Source: Treponema_C sp050320395
GTDB taxonomy: Bacteria; Spirochaetota; Spirochaetia; Treponematales; Treponemataceae
Reading direction: 5' to 3'
DNA: 64,000 nt
NCBI RefSeq assembly: GCF_050320395.1
Contig: NZ_CP144459.1
Coordinates: 62,001-126,000, forward strand
Shown: positions 16,170 through 23,732 of the stretch, piece after piece
How the letters are laid out: each line of letters begins with the position of its first letter
Numbering within the stretch: position 1 is the first letter of the stretch
The notes under the pieces: model-generated
Databases searched by the model: none
What the model was told of the DNA's origin: nothing
The model's input: the letters and a program-made list of their open reading frames with translations, nothing else
Program-made: the position numbers and the translations under genes

Positions 16170-17536
16170 AGCGTTATGCTCCGAACGAAGTGATTGCAGC
16201 CATTGCCACCGCCTTGGGGCCTTCTGCCCTTGCGGTTATACGTACATCAGGCGCGGACTGCATAGAGCTGGTAAGCCGTGTTTTTTCGCGCCCGAAAGCT
16301 CTTTTACAAGCCGAAGGAAACAGTCTTGTGTACGGCTGGATTCAAAACGGAAGTGAAAAAATCGACGAAGTGATGCTCGGTGTATACCGCGCGCCTAAAA
16401 GCTTTACCGGTGAAGACATGGTCGAAATTTTTTGCCACGGCGGAAGTTCTCCCGTCCTTGCCGTATACCGTCTGCTTTTGCAAAAGGGATTTCGCGGCGC
16501 CGAAGCCGGAGAATTTACCTTCAGGGCCTTTATAAACGGAAAAACCGATTTAACGCGCGCCGAAGCTGTAAAAGAAATCATCGATTCAAAGACGGAAGCT
16601 TCCCGAAGCCGGGCTTGCGGCAGGCTTGCCGGTTCTTTATACGAAGAACTGGAGAGCATAAAAAACGGCGTTCTTTTTGCGCTTTCGGGCTTGGAAGCCG
16701 ACATTGAATACCCCGAAGACGAAAATGCCGTAGCAGGCGCCTTTAATCCCTCTTCGTTAACCGAGGTGCGGGATAAACTTGTATCTCTTATTTCGTCGTG
16801 GGAATGCGAAAAACTGTACCGGGACGGGGTACGCATGGTACTGTGCGGGAGGACAAACGCGGGAAAATCGAGCTTGTTTAACGCCCTTTTAAAAGAAGAG
16901 AGGGCTATTGTTTCGGATATTCACGGCACCACCCGCGACTGGCTTGAAAGCTGGCTTTCTTTCGGCGGTATTCCCGTCCGCCTCTTCGATACGGCGGGCT
17001 TACGCGAAACCGAAGACATCGTAGAACAGGCGGGCGTCGAGCGTACGATGGATTTATCTTCGGAAGCCGATTTGATTTTATACCTTATCGATGCAAGCGA
17101 GGGTGCAAATGCGGAAGACGAACGCACGGTCGAAACATTAAAACGGAGCGGAAAACCCCTCGTTATCGTCCGGAATAAGATTGACAAAGCCGAGGTAAAA
17201 GACGGCCTTTTTAAAGATACGGTACAAGTGCGCGTGAGCGCAAAAAGCGGTCAGGGGATAGAAGCCTTAACCGAGGCGGTAAAAAAACTTTTGTTTGCGG
17301 GAACCCATACCGAACGCGCTCAGGCGGGTTTCGGCTCTTTTCGGCAAAAGCAAGCGGCCGACGAAGCCTTGGAATCCTTAAATCACGCTATTTCCGTGCC
17401 GGACTTGGGACTTTCCCCCGATGCCGCCGTTCAGGATATGGAAGATGCCCTCGCGTTTTTAGGCGAAATCACCGGCGAAATCAGCCCCGACGATATACTG
17501 GAAAACATCTTTTCGCGCTTTTGCGTCGGAAAATAA
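16166..17536 (+). CDS. mnmE: tRNA uridine-5-carboxymethylaminomethyl modification GTPase MnmE
   Basis: With MnmG it installs the (c)mnm5 group at wobble U34 of tRNAs. The 456 residues are full length. The N-terminal formyl-THF-binding domain occupies 1-120 (IAAIATALGPSALAVIRTSG). A helical domain is interrupted by the G domain with GRTNAGKSS near 227-235, GTTRDW near 252, DTAGLRE near 273 and NKID near 336. The protein ends exactly with the family's catalytic CVGK tetrapeptide. The start overlaps the PAP2 gene by 4 bp. Confidence 0.97.
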   Translation: MKRYAPNEVIAAIATALGPSALAVIRTSGADCIELVSRVFSRPKALLQAEGNSLVYGWIQNGSEKIDEVMLGVYRAPKSFTGEDMVEIFCHGGSSPVLAVYRLLLQKGFRGAEAGEFTFRAFINGKTDLTRAEAVKEIIDSKTEASRSRACGRLAGSLYEELESIKNGVLFALSGLEADIEYPEDENAVAGAFNPSSLTEVRDKLVSLISSWECEKLYRDGVRMVLCGRTNAGKSSLFNALLKEERAIVSDIHGTTRDWLESWLSFGGIPVRLFDTAGLRETEDIVEQAGVERTMDLSSEADLILYLIDASEGANAEDERTVETLKRSGKPLVIVRNKIDKAEVKDGLFKDTVQVRVSAKSGQGIEALTEAVKKLLFAGTHTERAQAGFGSFRQKQAADEALESLNHAISVPDLGLSPDAAVQDMEDALAFLGEITGEISPDDILENIFSRFCVGK

Positions 17537-17602
17537 GGACTTGCTCGGAGCTGCCCGAAAGAAACCGCACTTTTAGACAACTCCAAAGGACTTGTACCGA
17601 GC

Positions 17603-17968
17603 TTACTGCTTGGTAAACGAAATATCAGTATTCAAATATAATCGTTTTATGGTTAAAGTATTTCCGCTAATCGTGTAATTATATGAACCGGTCATTGTTC
17701 CGGTAAGAGTGATGGTATCGGCCGTACAGCTGAATGTTCCGCTTCCTCCGGAAAAGCCATATGTTCCGCTGTTCTCAGAAGTAAAAGTTAAGATCATGGG
17801 ATTATAGGCGATATTTGCCTGCCATACTGTCCCCGTAAGGCTTAACGCCGCACCGCCGCCTTTTTCTTTTTTTCCGCCTGCCGCATTCGGACAACCTGTT
17901 AATACCAATACTATAGCGAGTACCGTCAGCAATAAGGCGATCACCGACATTTCCATCTTGTGTTTCAT
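17603..17968 (-). CDS. Small lipoprotein, unknown function
   Basis: A 121-residue lipoprotein. The signal segment ends in a lipobox (LVLTGC, Cys near 25), and a Gly/Lys-rich linker follows. The rest is a small beta-rich domain (GTVWQANI, ADTITLTGTMTGSYNYTISGNTLTIK), like the short lipocalin-like lipoproteins often duplicated in treponemes. The ATG at 17968 is chosen because AAGGAG lies eight bases upstream and the signal peptide starts there. A TTG-initiated frame reaching 18112 has no such support. It sits in a patch of small accessory genes. Function unknown. Confidence 0.75.
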   Translation of the reverse strand: MKHKMEMSVIALLLTVLAIVLVLTGCPNAAGGKKEKGGGAALSLTGTVWQANIAYNPMILTFTSENSGTYGFSGGSGTFSCTADTITLTGTMTGSYNYTISGNTLTIKRLYLNTDISFTKQ

Positions 17969-18265
17969 AATAAAACTCCTTTTTGCAATGACTTTTTCAT
18001 TGCACATTATTTTTTTACAGACTGTACGGTGCCGGCGGTTTCGCATCCGTCCCGTTTCGGACGAATCGCACTGACACTGTGCTGCACTCTTTTTATAAAA
18101 ACGTACACACAAAGAACAACGCTTCCGGGTACGCTTTTTATAAAGCTTGTTGGGAAAAATAAAAATAAGTACAAGATATACGTAGACCTTGTATGTTCAA
18201 AATGAGAAAAAATACTGTTAGTGATTATGGTATATAAAGTGTTTGCGGCTATCCGCAGGATATAA

Positions 18266-18418
18266 TTATAGGAGTGCTGAGTGCTGAGTGCTGAGTGCTG
18301 AGTGCTGAGTGCTGAGTGCTGAGTGCTGAGTAATTATCGGCACTTTCGTCTCTTTGTCAAGTGTTCTACCGGCACCGTATGAAAAAACTAAAGCTTCTTC
18401 GTAAAGAGATTTGCTCAT
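18266..18418 (-). CDS. Small ORF containing a heptanucleotide repeat, candidate phase-variable peptide
   Basis: A 50-codon frame with its own promoter (TTGCAC, 18 bp, TATTAT) and a strong GGAGG six bases before the ATG at 18418. The peptide starts MSKSLYEEALVFSYGAG. After 30 codons it enters the 7-bp repeat, which translates as repeated QHSALST, and it stops at TAA (18268-18266). Because 7 is not a multiple of 3, copy number decides the frame. With eight full copies, as here, translation stops at once. With seven or ten copies the frame runs open for about 84 more codons to a TAA near 18025. With nine it stops after seven codons. No homologue is recognised. The expression signals are seen; function and switching are inference. 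Confidence 0.45.
   Translation of the reverse strand: MSKSLYEEALVFSYGAGRTLDKETKVPIITQHSALSTQHSALSTQHSALL
18273..18331. repeat. Heptanucleotide tandem repeat, 8.4 copies of AGTGCTG
   Basis: Eight perfect copies of AGTGCTG (plus strand) occupy 18273-18328, with a partial AGT after them. All copies are identical, which suggests recent slippage or ongoing expansion. On the plus strand every frame meets TGA. On the minus strand the repeat (CAGCACT) is open in all frames and lies inside the small ORF above. Confidence 0.97.
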
Positions 18419-18471
18419 ACATTCCCTCCGTTACAAAACTGCAAGTAAAAACATAGCTGCCTTATTTTTAT

Positions 18472-18501
18472 ATAATATACCTGAATTATATATATGTGCA
18501 A
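18472..18501 (-). promoter_or_regulatory. Promoter of the repeat-containing small ORF
   Basis: On the minus strand TTGCAC (18501-18496) and TATTAT (18477-18472) are separated by 18 bp. Transcription would start about 45 bases before the small ORF's ATG. Confidence 0.55.
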
Positions 18502-18555
18502 GAGGAGGTCGGGCCGAATTTGAGTTTTTAATATAAATTTTTCCCGAAAACTTTT

Positions 18556-19302
18556 TTAGTGTGCCGATACTACCTTTGCACTGCCTGAAGTATTTACATC
18601 CAAACGCGGCGTTCCCGTATAAGTAAGCGAACCGCTGCCGCTTATCCGTGCATTCAGCGTTTTTTCCGCATGGACTTGGGCAGAACCCGAACCGGAAATA
18701 TGCATATCGACATTATCCGCTTTAAAATCGAAGGCCCTTATTTTACCCGAGCCGGAAATCGATGCGGAAAAATCTTCCGTTTTTCCCTTCAACGTAAAGC
18801 TGCTCGAACCCGATGCTTTTACGGTTAAACTTTTTACCGAAATATCCGCATTTACCGTTCCCGACCCGGAAACATGTACGGATACATCGCGGGTAATGTC
18901 ATTAAAGCCGCGGATATCCGTGCGTACCGAACCCGACCCTCTGAAGGCCGTTAAAGAGGGCATTGTAACGGTAACCCTGCTTCGGGTACTGCGGATATTG
19001 ATACCCCTTTCCGTTTCTATATGTAAGGTTTTATCCGACACATAGACGTCAAGATAATCGAATAAATTGTCGTCAATATCGATTTCAACGTTGAACTTTT
19101 CGCCCTGACGGATTTCCGCTTCCCATTTACCGCCCAAAGATACGGAGGTAAAATCTTTTAGCGAAAAAGTTTTTGTTTGAATGCGGCCGTTACCCCTTAC
19201 AAGAGGCGGCGACATACAGCCTGCCGTAACCGCTGTAAACAGTATACACATGACGGCGCAGGCAAAAAATGCGCTTTTTTTTATATATGACGGTTTTTTC
19301 AT
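18556..19302 (-). CDS. Lipoprotein with a GIN domain (DUF2807)
   Basis: A 248-residue lipoprotein: a signal peptide with lipobox VTAGC (Cys near 28), then one right-handed beta-helix-like GIN/DUF2807 domain. The GSGS-type repeats that give the fold are plain (GSGSVRTDI, SGSGTVNADI, ASGSSSFTL, SGSGKIRAF, SGSGSAQV, SGSGSLTY, TSGSAKV), each about 20 residues apart. Such proteins are found on the outer or inner membrane of many bacteria, and their role is not settled. No partner gene is adjacent. The ATG at 19302 has AGGAGG nearby upstream. Confidence 0.85.
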   Translation of the reverse strand: MKKPSYIKKSAFFACAVMCILFTAVTAGCMSPPLVRGNGRIQTKTFSLKDFTSVSLGGKWEAEIRQGEKFNVEIDIDDNLFDYLDVYVSDKTLHIETERGINIRSTRSRVTVTMPSLTAFRGSGSVRTDIRGFNDITRDVSVHVSGSGTVNADISVKSLTVKASGSSSFTLKGKTEDFSASISGSGKIRAFDFKADNVDMHISGSGSAQVHAEKTLNARISGSGSLTYTGTPRLDVNTSGSAKVVSAH

Positions 19303-19394
19303 ATCTGCTGTCCTCCTGATCTATACACCATTACATAACATGGGGCGGTAATTGTTATGAAAAGCTCTTGCATTCTCAGCAAAAACTCTGAATT

Positions 19395-19700
19395 TTACAT
19401 TTGAGAGATAGGGCAATTATTGAGTCTTGCCCAGCGTATTACGTTATTCAGTCTTGATTGATAACCTTTTCCGGCTTTTTTGAGCCATTCAAGATTATCA
19501 TTATCAATTTTTGTATGTATATCGGTCTTCGGCATTTTTAAAGAGTTAAAATAATAAAACCCGCCGTTCGTGTTCGGTGCGCTCGGAGGTATATCCGAAA
19601 AGTCTATTTCGGTATCGGGCATTTTATCCAGTTTTTCAAGCGTCGCCCGTTGTTCGTCTGTCAGCGGGGGAAAATCAATAACCTTGTATTCTCTTTGCAT
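19395..19700 (-). CDS. Orphan BrnA-like antitoxin
   Basis: About 101 residues from the ATG at 19700. The N-terminal half has the BrnA-type acidic linker (MPDTEIDFSDIPP). The C-terminal half has a DUF4415-type ribbon-helix-helix with the family phrase LEWLKKAGKGYQSRLNNVIRWAR, described in part. BrnA neutralises the BrnT RNase and represses its own operon. No brnT-like frame lies on either side: proS is divergent upstream and the GIN lipoprotein lies downstream. The start is set by the promoter, which lies inside a longer frame that would start at 19769. The upstream palindromes could be its operator. Confidence 0.7.
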   Translation of the reverse strand: MQREYKVIDFPPLTDEQRATLEKLDKMPDTEIDFSDIPPSAPNTNGGFYYFNSLKMPKTDIHTKIDNDNLEWLKKAGKGYQSRLNNVIRWARLNNCPISQM

Positions 19701-19718
19701 TTTCTTCTCGACATTTTT

Positions 19719-19747
19719 ATAGTATATCACATATGTACATAAGTCAA
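19719..19747 (-). promoter_or_regulatory. Promoter and likely operator of the BrnA-like gene
   Basis: On the minus strand TTGACT (19747-19742) and TACTAT (19724-19719) are 17 bp apart. The spacer holds two overlapping palindromes, TATGTACATA and ACATATGT, suitable for autorepression by a ribbon-helix-helix protein. Confidence 0.65.
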
Positions 19748-19801
19748 GCAAGCTTTTTTCCCCTTCCATAAATACCTTGTTTTCCTTATAATAGGTCCGT
19801 T

Positions 19802-21601
19802 ATGAAAACGTCACAAACCATGATTTCAACCCTCAGAGAGGTTCCGTCGGAAGCGGTTATTGTAAGCCATCGGCTTATGCTCCGTGCGGGTTTAATACGC
19901 AAATTGGGCAACGGCTTGTTTGCCTATCTTCCCGTAGGACTGCGCTGTTTCCGCAAAGTCGAACAGATTGTACGGGAAGAAATGAACCGCATAGGCGGAC
20001 TTGAATGTAAGCCTTCCGTTATCGTGCCGGGTGAATTATGGCGTATGTCGGGCCGCTGGGATACGATGGGAGCGGGCTTGCTGCGGGCCAAAAACCGCTT
20101 GGATCAGGAATTGGTGGTAAGTCCCACCGCTGAAGAAGCTTTTACCGCAATTGTAAAAGACGAGCTTTCTTCATATAAACAGCTTCCCTTAGTGCTTTAT
20201 CAAATCAATACAAAATACCGCGACGAAATCCGCCCCCGCTACGGCGTTATGCGCGGCCGCGAATTTACGATGAAAGACGCGTATTCCTTCCACGCCGACC
20301 AAAAAAGCCTTGACGATGTATACAACGATTTTGCCGTAGCCTACCGGCGCATTTTTAAGCGGCTGGGCTTAACCGTTATTCCCGTGCGAGCCGATTCGGG
20401 CGCGATGGGCGGAACCGGCTCTGAAGAATTTATGGTCGAAAGCGAAGTCGGCGACGATACGCTGATTTTATGCCCTTCCTGCGGCTATGCGGCAAACACC
20501 GAAAAAGCTTCGTGTACGCCCGACCCGGTGTGCAATAAAGACGGAACGCCCCGCACGGCAACGGAAAAAAACGTAGTCGAAACCGAAACGCCTAACGTTA
20601 AAACCATAGAAGAATTAACGGCCTTTTTAAAAACGGGGAGCGAACACTTTATAAAAACCCTCATTTATCGGGCGGACAATGCCGAACTCGATATGTCCAA
20701 AGCTCCGGGAAACCAAAAGGGTAAAAGCTTTTTTGTTGCCGTTTGTATACGCGGCGATTTGGACGTAAACGAAGCAAAACTTGCCGCCGCCTTAAAAGCC
20801 GGAAGCGTCGAACTTGCCGCAAACGGCGATGTGGAACGCATTACCCAAGCTCCCGTAGGCTTTGCAGGCCCGGTCGGCCTTAATACCGTTCCCGTTATCG
20901 CCGACGACAGCGTTATGCTTATGCACGATGCGGTTACCGGCGGCTTAAAAACCGACATTCACTTATGCCATGTAGAGCCCGGCCGCGATTTTAAACCCTT
21001 TATGCAGCTCGATGTGCGTACCGTCGTCGCGGGAGACCTCTGTCCCGCCTGTAAGGCAAAACTTTACAGCAAAAAGGGCAACGAACTCGGTCATATTTTT
21101 AAGCTCGGCGATAAATACAGTGTATCGATGAATGCCGTCTATTTGGACGAAACCGGCAAACAGCAGTTCCCTCTTATGGGCTGTTACGGTATCGGTATCG
21201 ACCGCGCCCTTGCTTCGATTATCGAAGAACATCACGACGATAACGGTATCGTGTGGCCCATGACAGCCGCGCCCTATCACATTGCCCTTGTTCCCGTGCA
21301 GTACGACGGCGAAATGAAAAAAACGGCCGACCTTTTGTACGAAAAACTGCAAAATGCGGGCTTGGAAGTACTTTTGGACGACAGAAACGAACGTCCCGGC
21401 GTAAAGTTTAAAGATATGGATTTGTTGGGCATTCCCTTACAGATTGTTATCGGAAGTAAAAATCTGCCTAAGGTTGAATTTAAACGGCGCGATACGGGAG
21501 AAACCGTCCTTTTAAGCCCCGAAGAAGCCGCAGAAAAAGCGTGCGAAACCGTTAAATCGGCGCTTGCGGAATTGAACGATTGTTCGGGCATCCGCTTATG
21601 A
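19802..21601 (+). CDS. proS: Prolyl-tRNA synthetase, bacterial type
   Basis: Class II aminoacyl-tRNA synthetase, 599 residues, slightly longer than the usual bacterial length of about 570. It has class II motif regions (SHRLMLRAGLIRKLGNGLFAYLP, PTAEEAF near 113, RPRYGVMRGREFTMKDAYSF near 140-160). An INS editing domain lies at about 225-405, and a C-terminal anticodon-binding domain follows (YHIALVPVQYDG, ERPGVKFKDMDLLGIP). A TATAAT hexamer sits nine bases before the ATG and no Shine-Dalgarno site is seen, so the leader may be only two or three bases. Its stop overlaps the next start. Confidence 0.97.
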   Translation: MKTSQTMISTLREVPSEAVIVSHRLMLRAGLIRKLGNGLFAYLPVGLRCFRKVEQIVREEMNRIGGLECKPSVIVPGELWRMSGRWDTMGAGLLRAKNRLDQELVVSPTAEEAFTAIVKDELSSYKQLPLVLYQINTKYRDEIRPRYGVMRGREFTMKDAYSFHADQKSLDDVYNDFAVAYRRIFKRLGLTVIPVRADSGAMGGTGSEEFMVESEVGDDTLILCPSCGYAANTEKASCTPDPVCNKDGTPRTATEKNVVETETPNVKTIEELTAFLKTGSEHFIKTLIYRADNAELDMSKAPGNQKGKSFFVAVCIRGDLDVNEAKLAAALKAGSVELAANGDVERITQAPVGFAGPVGLNTVPVIADDSVMLMHDAVTGGLKTDIHLCHVEPGRDFKPFMQLDVRTVVAGDLCPACKAKLYSKKGNELGHIFKLGDKYSVSMNAVYLDETGKQQFPLMGCYGIGIDRALASIIEEHHDDNGIVWPMTAAPYHIALVPVQYDGEMKKTADLLYEKLQNAGLEVLLDDRNERPGVKFKDMDLLGIPLQIVIGSKNLPKVEFKRRDTGETVLLSPEEAAEKACETVKSALAELNDCSGIRL

Positions 21602-22716
21602 AACGTAGACCGATAAAACAGAGGCTTTTTGCAGCGGTTTTTACGCTGTGTACCGCACTTTGCCTTTCTTCCCTCTATGCCCTTCCCGGCGTTAAGGATT
21701 TTTTGCCCACCGAATCCGGTCAATATGTTTATTACCGCGATTCGACCTTTACACAGCCCGTATACGTCGGCTTTTTGCAGTACGACGAGGGTAATTATGC
21801 TATGCGCTATTACGCTCCCGAAGCCCAAAGCGGTTCTAAAGAAATAACGCTTTTTTTTACCCTCGATACCGAAAAAGACTATGTAAACATGACCGGCGAA
21901 AAAATCGAACAGGTTTTACAGCCCGAAGATACTCCGACGGTAAATTATCTGCACGATTTATTTTACGAGTTCAGCGCCCACAGAAAAAAAATCGCCCCCG
22001 AAAAACTTGCCGGAAAGTCGGCCATTCCGAATAAGGCGGAACAAAACGCCGAAATCCGTATTTTCGGCGGCGAAACGCTTATCGTATACGATTATCTTAT
22101 ACCGCTGTTTAACATACGCGAAATTCGTACACGGAATAAAAAAACGCTTTTTACCGCCGTTACTGCCGGACAGCTTGTAAGCGCCGAGGATAAATCCTTT
22201 TTTAATTTTAAGGGATTTCCGCAAGACAAAAAAGAACAGGCATTCACCCTGTCGGCAGCCGATACGATTTCCGCAAAAATAAAAGGTAAAAACACCCCGC
22301 CTTCAACCGCTGAAACCGAACAAATGGACGGCGAATATAAAGCCTTAGCCGATAACCTCGGTTTTTGGGGAAGTGATGCCCTTATGTATACCGATTTTGT
22401 AAAAAGTCCCGCCGATTTTTTTAAAGACAAAACATATACGCTGATTCATCTTTTGGCACGAAATCTTTTTTTCGCTTCGGAGGGAACTTATACGGAGGCC
22501 GAACGGCAAAGCATAGCCGAATCCGAAGGATTGTTTATCCTCGTAAACAGATCATATGACAGTCAAACCCGCCGATTTTACGTAAATATCAAAACCGTAA
22601 AACAAACGGAAGCCGACCAATGCGCGGTAACAAGCTTTTCTTCAAGTATCGATTATTACAATGCACACAGCGCCTATTTTATTCACAAAATCGTAGAAAC
22701 CGCAAAAAATTTATAG
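21598..22716 (+). CDS. Secreted protein of unknown function, coupled to proS
   Basis: A 372-residue protein beginning MKRRPIKQRLFAAV. It has a signal peptide to about residue 30 (SSLYALPG), and its mature part is rich in aromatic and beta-prone residues. No catalytic motif or known domain is recognised. The ATG at 21598 overlaps the proS stop (ATGA), so it is translationally coupled to proS. The next gene is convergent, with a hairpin terminator between them. It may be a treponeme-specific envelope protein. Confidence 0.7.
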   Translation: MKRRPIKQRLFAAVFTLCTALCLSSLYALPGVKDFLPTESGQYVYYRDSTFTQPVYVGFLQYDEGNYAMRYYAPEAQSGSKEITLFFTLDTEKDYVNMTGEKIEQVLQPEDTPTVNYLHDLFYEFSAHRKKIAPEKLAGKSAIPNKAEQNAEIRIFGGETLIVYDYLIPLFNIREIRTRNKKTLFTAVTAGQLVSAEDKSFFNFKGFPQDKKEQAFTLSAADTISAKIKGKNTPPSTAETEQMDGEYKALADNLGFWGSDALMYTDFVKSPADFFKDKTYTLIHLLARNLFFASEGTYTEAERQSIAESEGLFILVNRSYDSQTRRFYVNIKTVKQTEADQCAVTSFSSSIDYYNAHSAYFIHKIVETAKNL

Positions 22717-22720
22717 AAAA

Positions 22721-22735
22721 CCGGCTTTCAGCCGG
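22721..22735 (-). terminator. Hairpin terminator for the GerMN gene
   Basis: CCGGCT and AGCCGG form 6-bp arms around a 3-base loop. Read on the minus strand it is followed by TTTTC and further T/A-rich sequence, so it best serves the minus-strand GerMN gene. It may also stop the convergent plus-strand message. Confidence 0.65.
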
Positions 22736-22746
22736 CTAAACGGCGC

Positions 22747-23643
22747 TTATTTAAAATTATACCGGGCAAGCGGGGTGCCTATCCACACGCCTTCGCCGCC
22801 CAGGTATTCGTTTTTTTGCCCTTCAATTAAAAACTGTACGTTTTCTATTGTTCCGAAGGCGGTAGCCGTGTAGACAACCTGCATAAGCTGGCCCAAATAG
22901 CCGTCCACACCGTATTTATTAAAAGCGAATTCCTGACTGAAATTGATAAAAGCCGTTTTATTTTGTACGCTTGCCGACAAAAGCCGTGTTCCCTGCGGAA
23001 TAAGGGAAATATAACCCTTTTCAAGTTCGGGAATGCCGGGGCCTTCAAGAAGGGCGGTAAGGGCCGCCGTGAGCGGGGTGTTCGTTTTGGGAACGGCCCG
23101 GTTTACTTCTTTACGCTCGACAATGCCGTCGCCGTTTATGACAATAAAGCACAGATATTGATTCATTTTTGCAGCGGCAGGGGCCGGCTTTGTTTCGGGA
23201 ACGCTTTTTTCGCTTTGCTTTTGCTCTTTCGGTTTTACGGAATCTTCCGCTCCTGCTTGAGGCGTGCTGACCGTTTCTTCCCGAGCTTTCGGCAACGGAG
23301 AGGTTTCGGCAGGTTTTGTTTCGGTCTTTGGAAGGGCCGTTTCATCGGGCTTCGATTCGGTTTGTTCGGCAGACGAGCCGCCTTTTTTTACCGAACCGGA
23401 TTTTTTTCCCAATATAATAACTTCTTCCTGTTCGGTATCCGTGTCTTTTTCTTTTTCGGGCGGCTCAAAGCGGCTTATAAATTCGGGCTCTTTGCCGAAT
23501 ACGTGTTCAAAAAAGGCCGTTTCTTTTAAGACCGACATAATGTCGTCCTGCTTTATTAAAAAGGCAATCAATAGTCCTAAAAACGCGGCAATCCAAACGG
23601 CCGCCTGAATACCCGTATATTTTTTGCCCGAAGACTCTTTCAT
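22747..23643 (-). CDS. Membrane-anchored GerMN-domain protein
   Basis: 298 residues from the ATG at 23643. One N-terminal membrane helix (about 10-30) is followed by a Lys/Glu/Pro/Ser-rich linker of about 130 residues that would span the periplasm. The C-terminal GerMN domain (about 160-298) shows the typical LTAALTALLEGP, IPQGTRLLSASV, AFINFSQEF and LMQVVYTATAFGTIENVQF segments. GerMN proteins are associated with cell-envelope and peptidoglycan processes outside spore formers. A TATACT box lies seven bases before the start and no Shine-Dalgarno site is seen. Divergent from ptsI. Confidence 0.85.
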   Translation of the reverse strand: MKESSGKKYTGIQAAVWIAAFLGLLIAFLIKQDDIMSVLKETAFFEHVFGKEPEFISRFEPPEKEKDTDTEQEEVIILGKKSGSVKKGGSSAEQTESKPDETALPKTETKPAETSPLPKAREETVSTPQAGAEDSVKPKEQKQSEKSVPETKPAPAAAKMNQYLCFIVINGDGIVERKEVNRAVPKTNTPLTAALTALLEGPGIPELEKGYISLIPQGTRLLSASVQNKTAFINFSQEFAFNKYGVDGYLGQLMQVVYTATAFGTIENVQFLIEGQKNEYLGGEGVWIGTPLARYNFK

Positions 23644-23650
23644 ATCTGTG

Positions 23651-23679
23651 AGTATAGTGGAAGCATATATTTTTGTACA
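23651..23679 (-). promoter_or_regulatory. Promoter of the GerMN gene, probably leaderless
   Basis: On the minus strand TGTACA (23679-23674) and TATACT (23656-23651) are separated by 17 bp. Seven bases separate the -10 from the ATG. Confidence 0.55.
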
Positions 23680-23697
23680 GAGCGGTACAACGACCAT

Positions 23698-23726
23698 TTG
23701 ACAGTCCCTTCAATGCCTGTTATATT
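23698..23726 (+). promoter_or_regulatory. Promoter of the ptsI operon, probably leaderless
   Basis: Consensus TTGACA (23698-23703), a 17-bp spacer and TATATT (23721-23726). Only six bases remain before the ptsI ATG at 23733. Confidence 0.75.
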
Positions 23727-23732
23727 TTACTG

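Noticed and set aside
17969..18112. Longer TTG start for the small lipoprotein
   Set aside because: It adds a non-hydrophobic stretch before the signal peptide. The ATG at 17968 has a well-placed AAGGAG.
18273..18331. Possible CRISPR array
   Set aside because: The unit is 7 bases with no spacers: a simple tandem repeat.
19701..19769. Upstream extension of the BrnA-like gene to an ATG at 19769
   Set aside because: The promoter (TTGACT-17-TACTAT) lies inside that extension, so it would not be transcribed.
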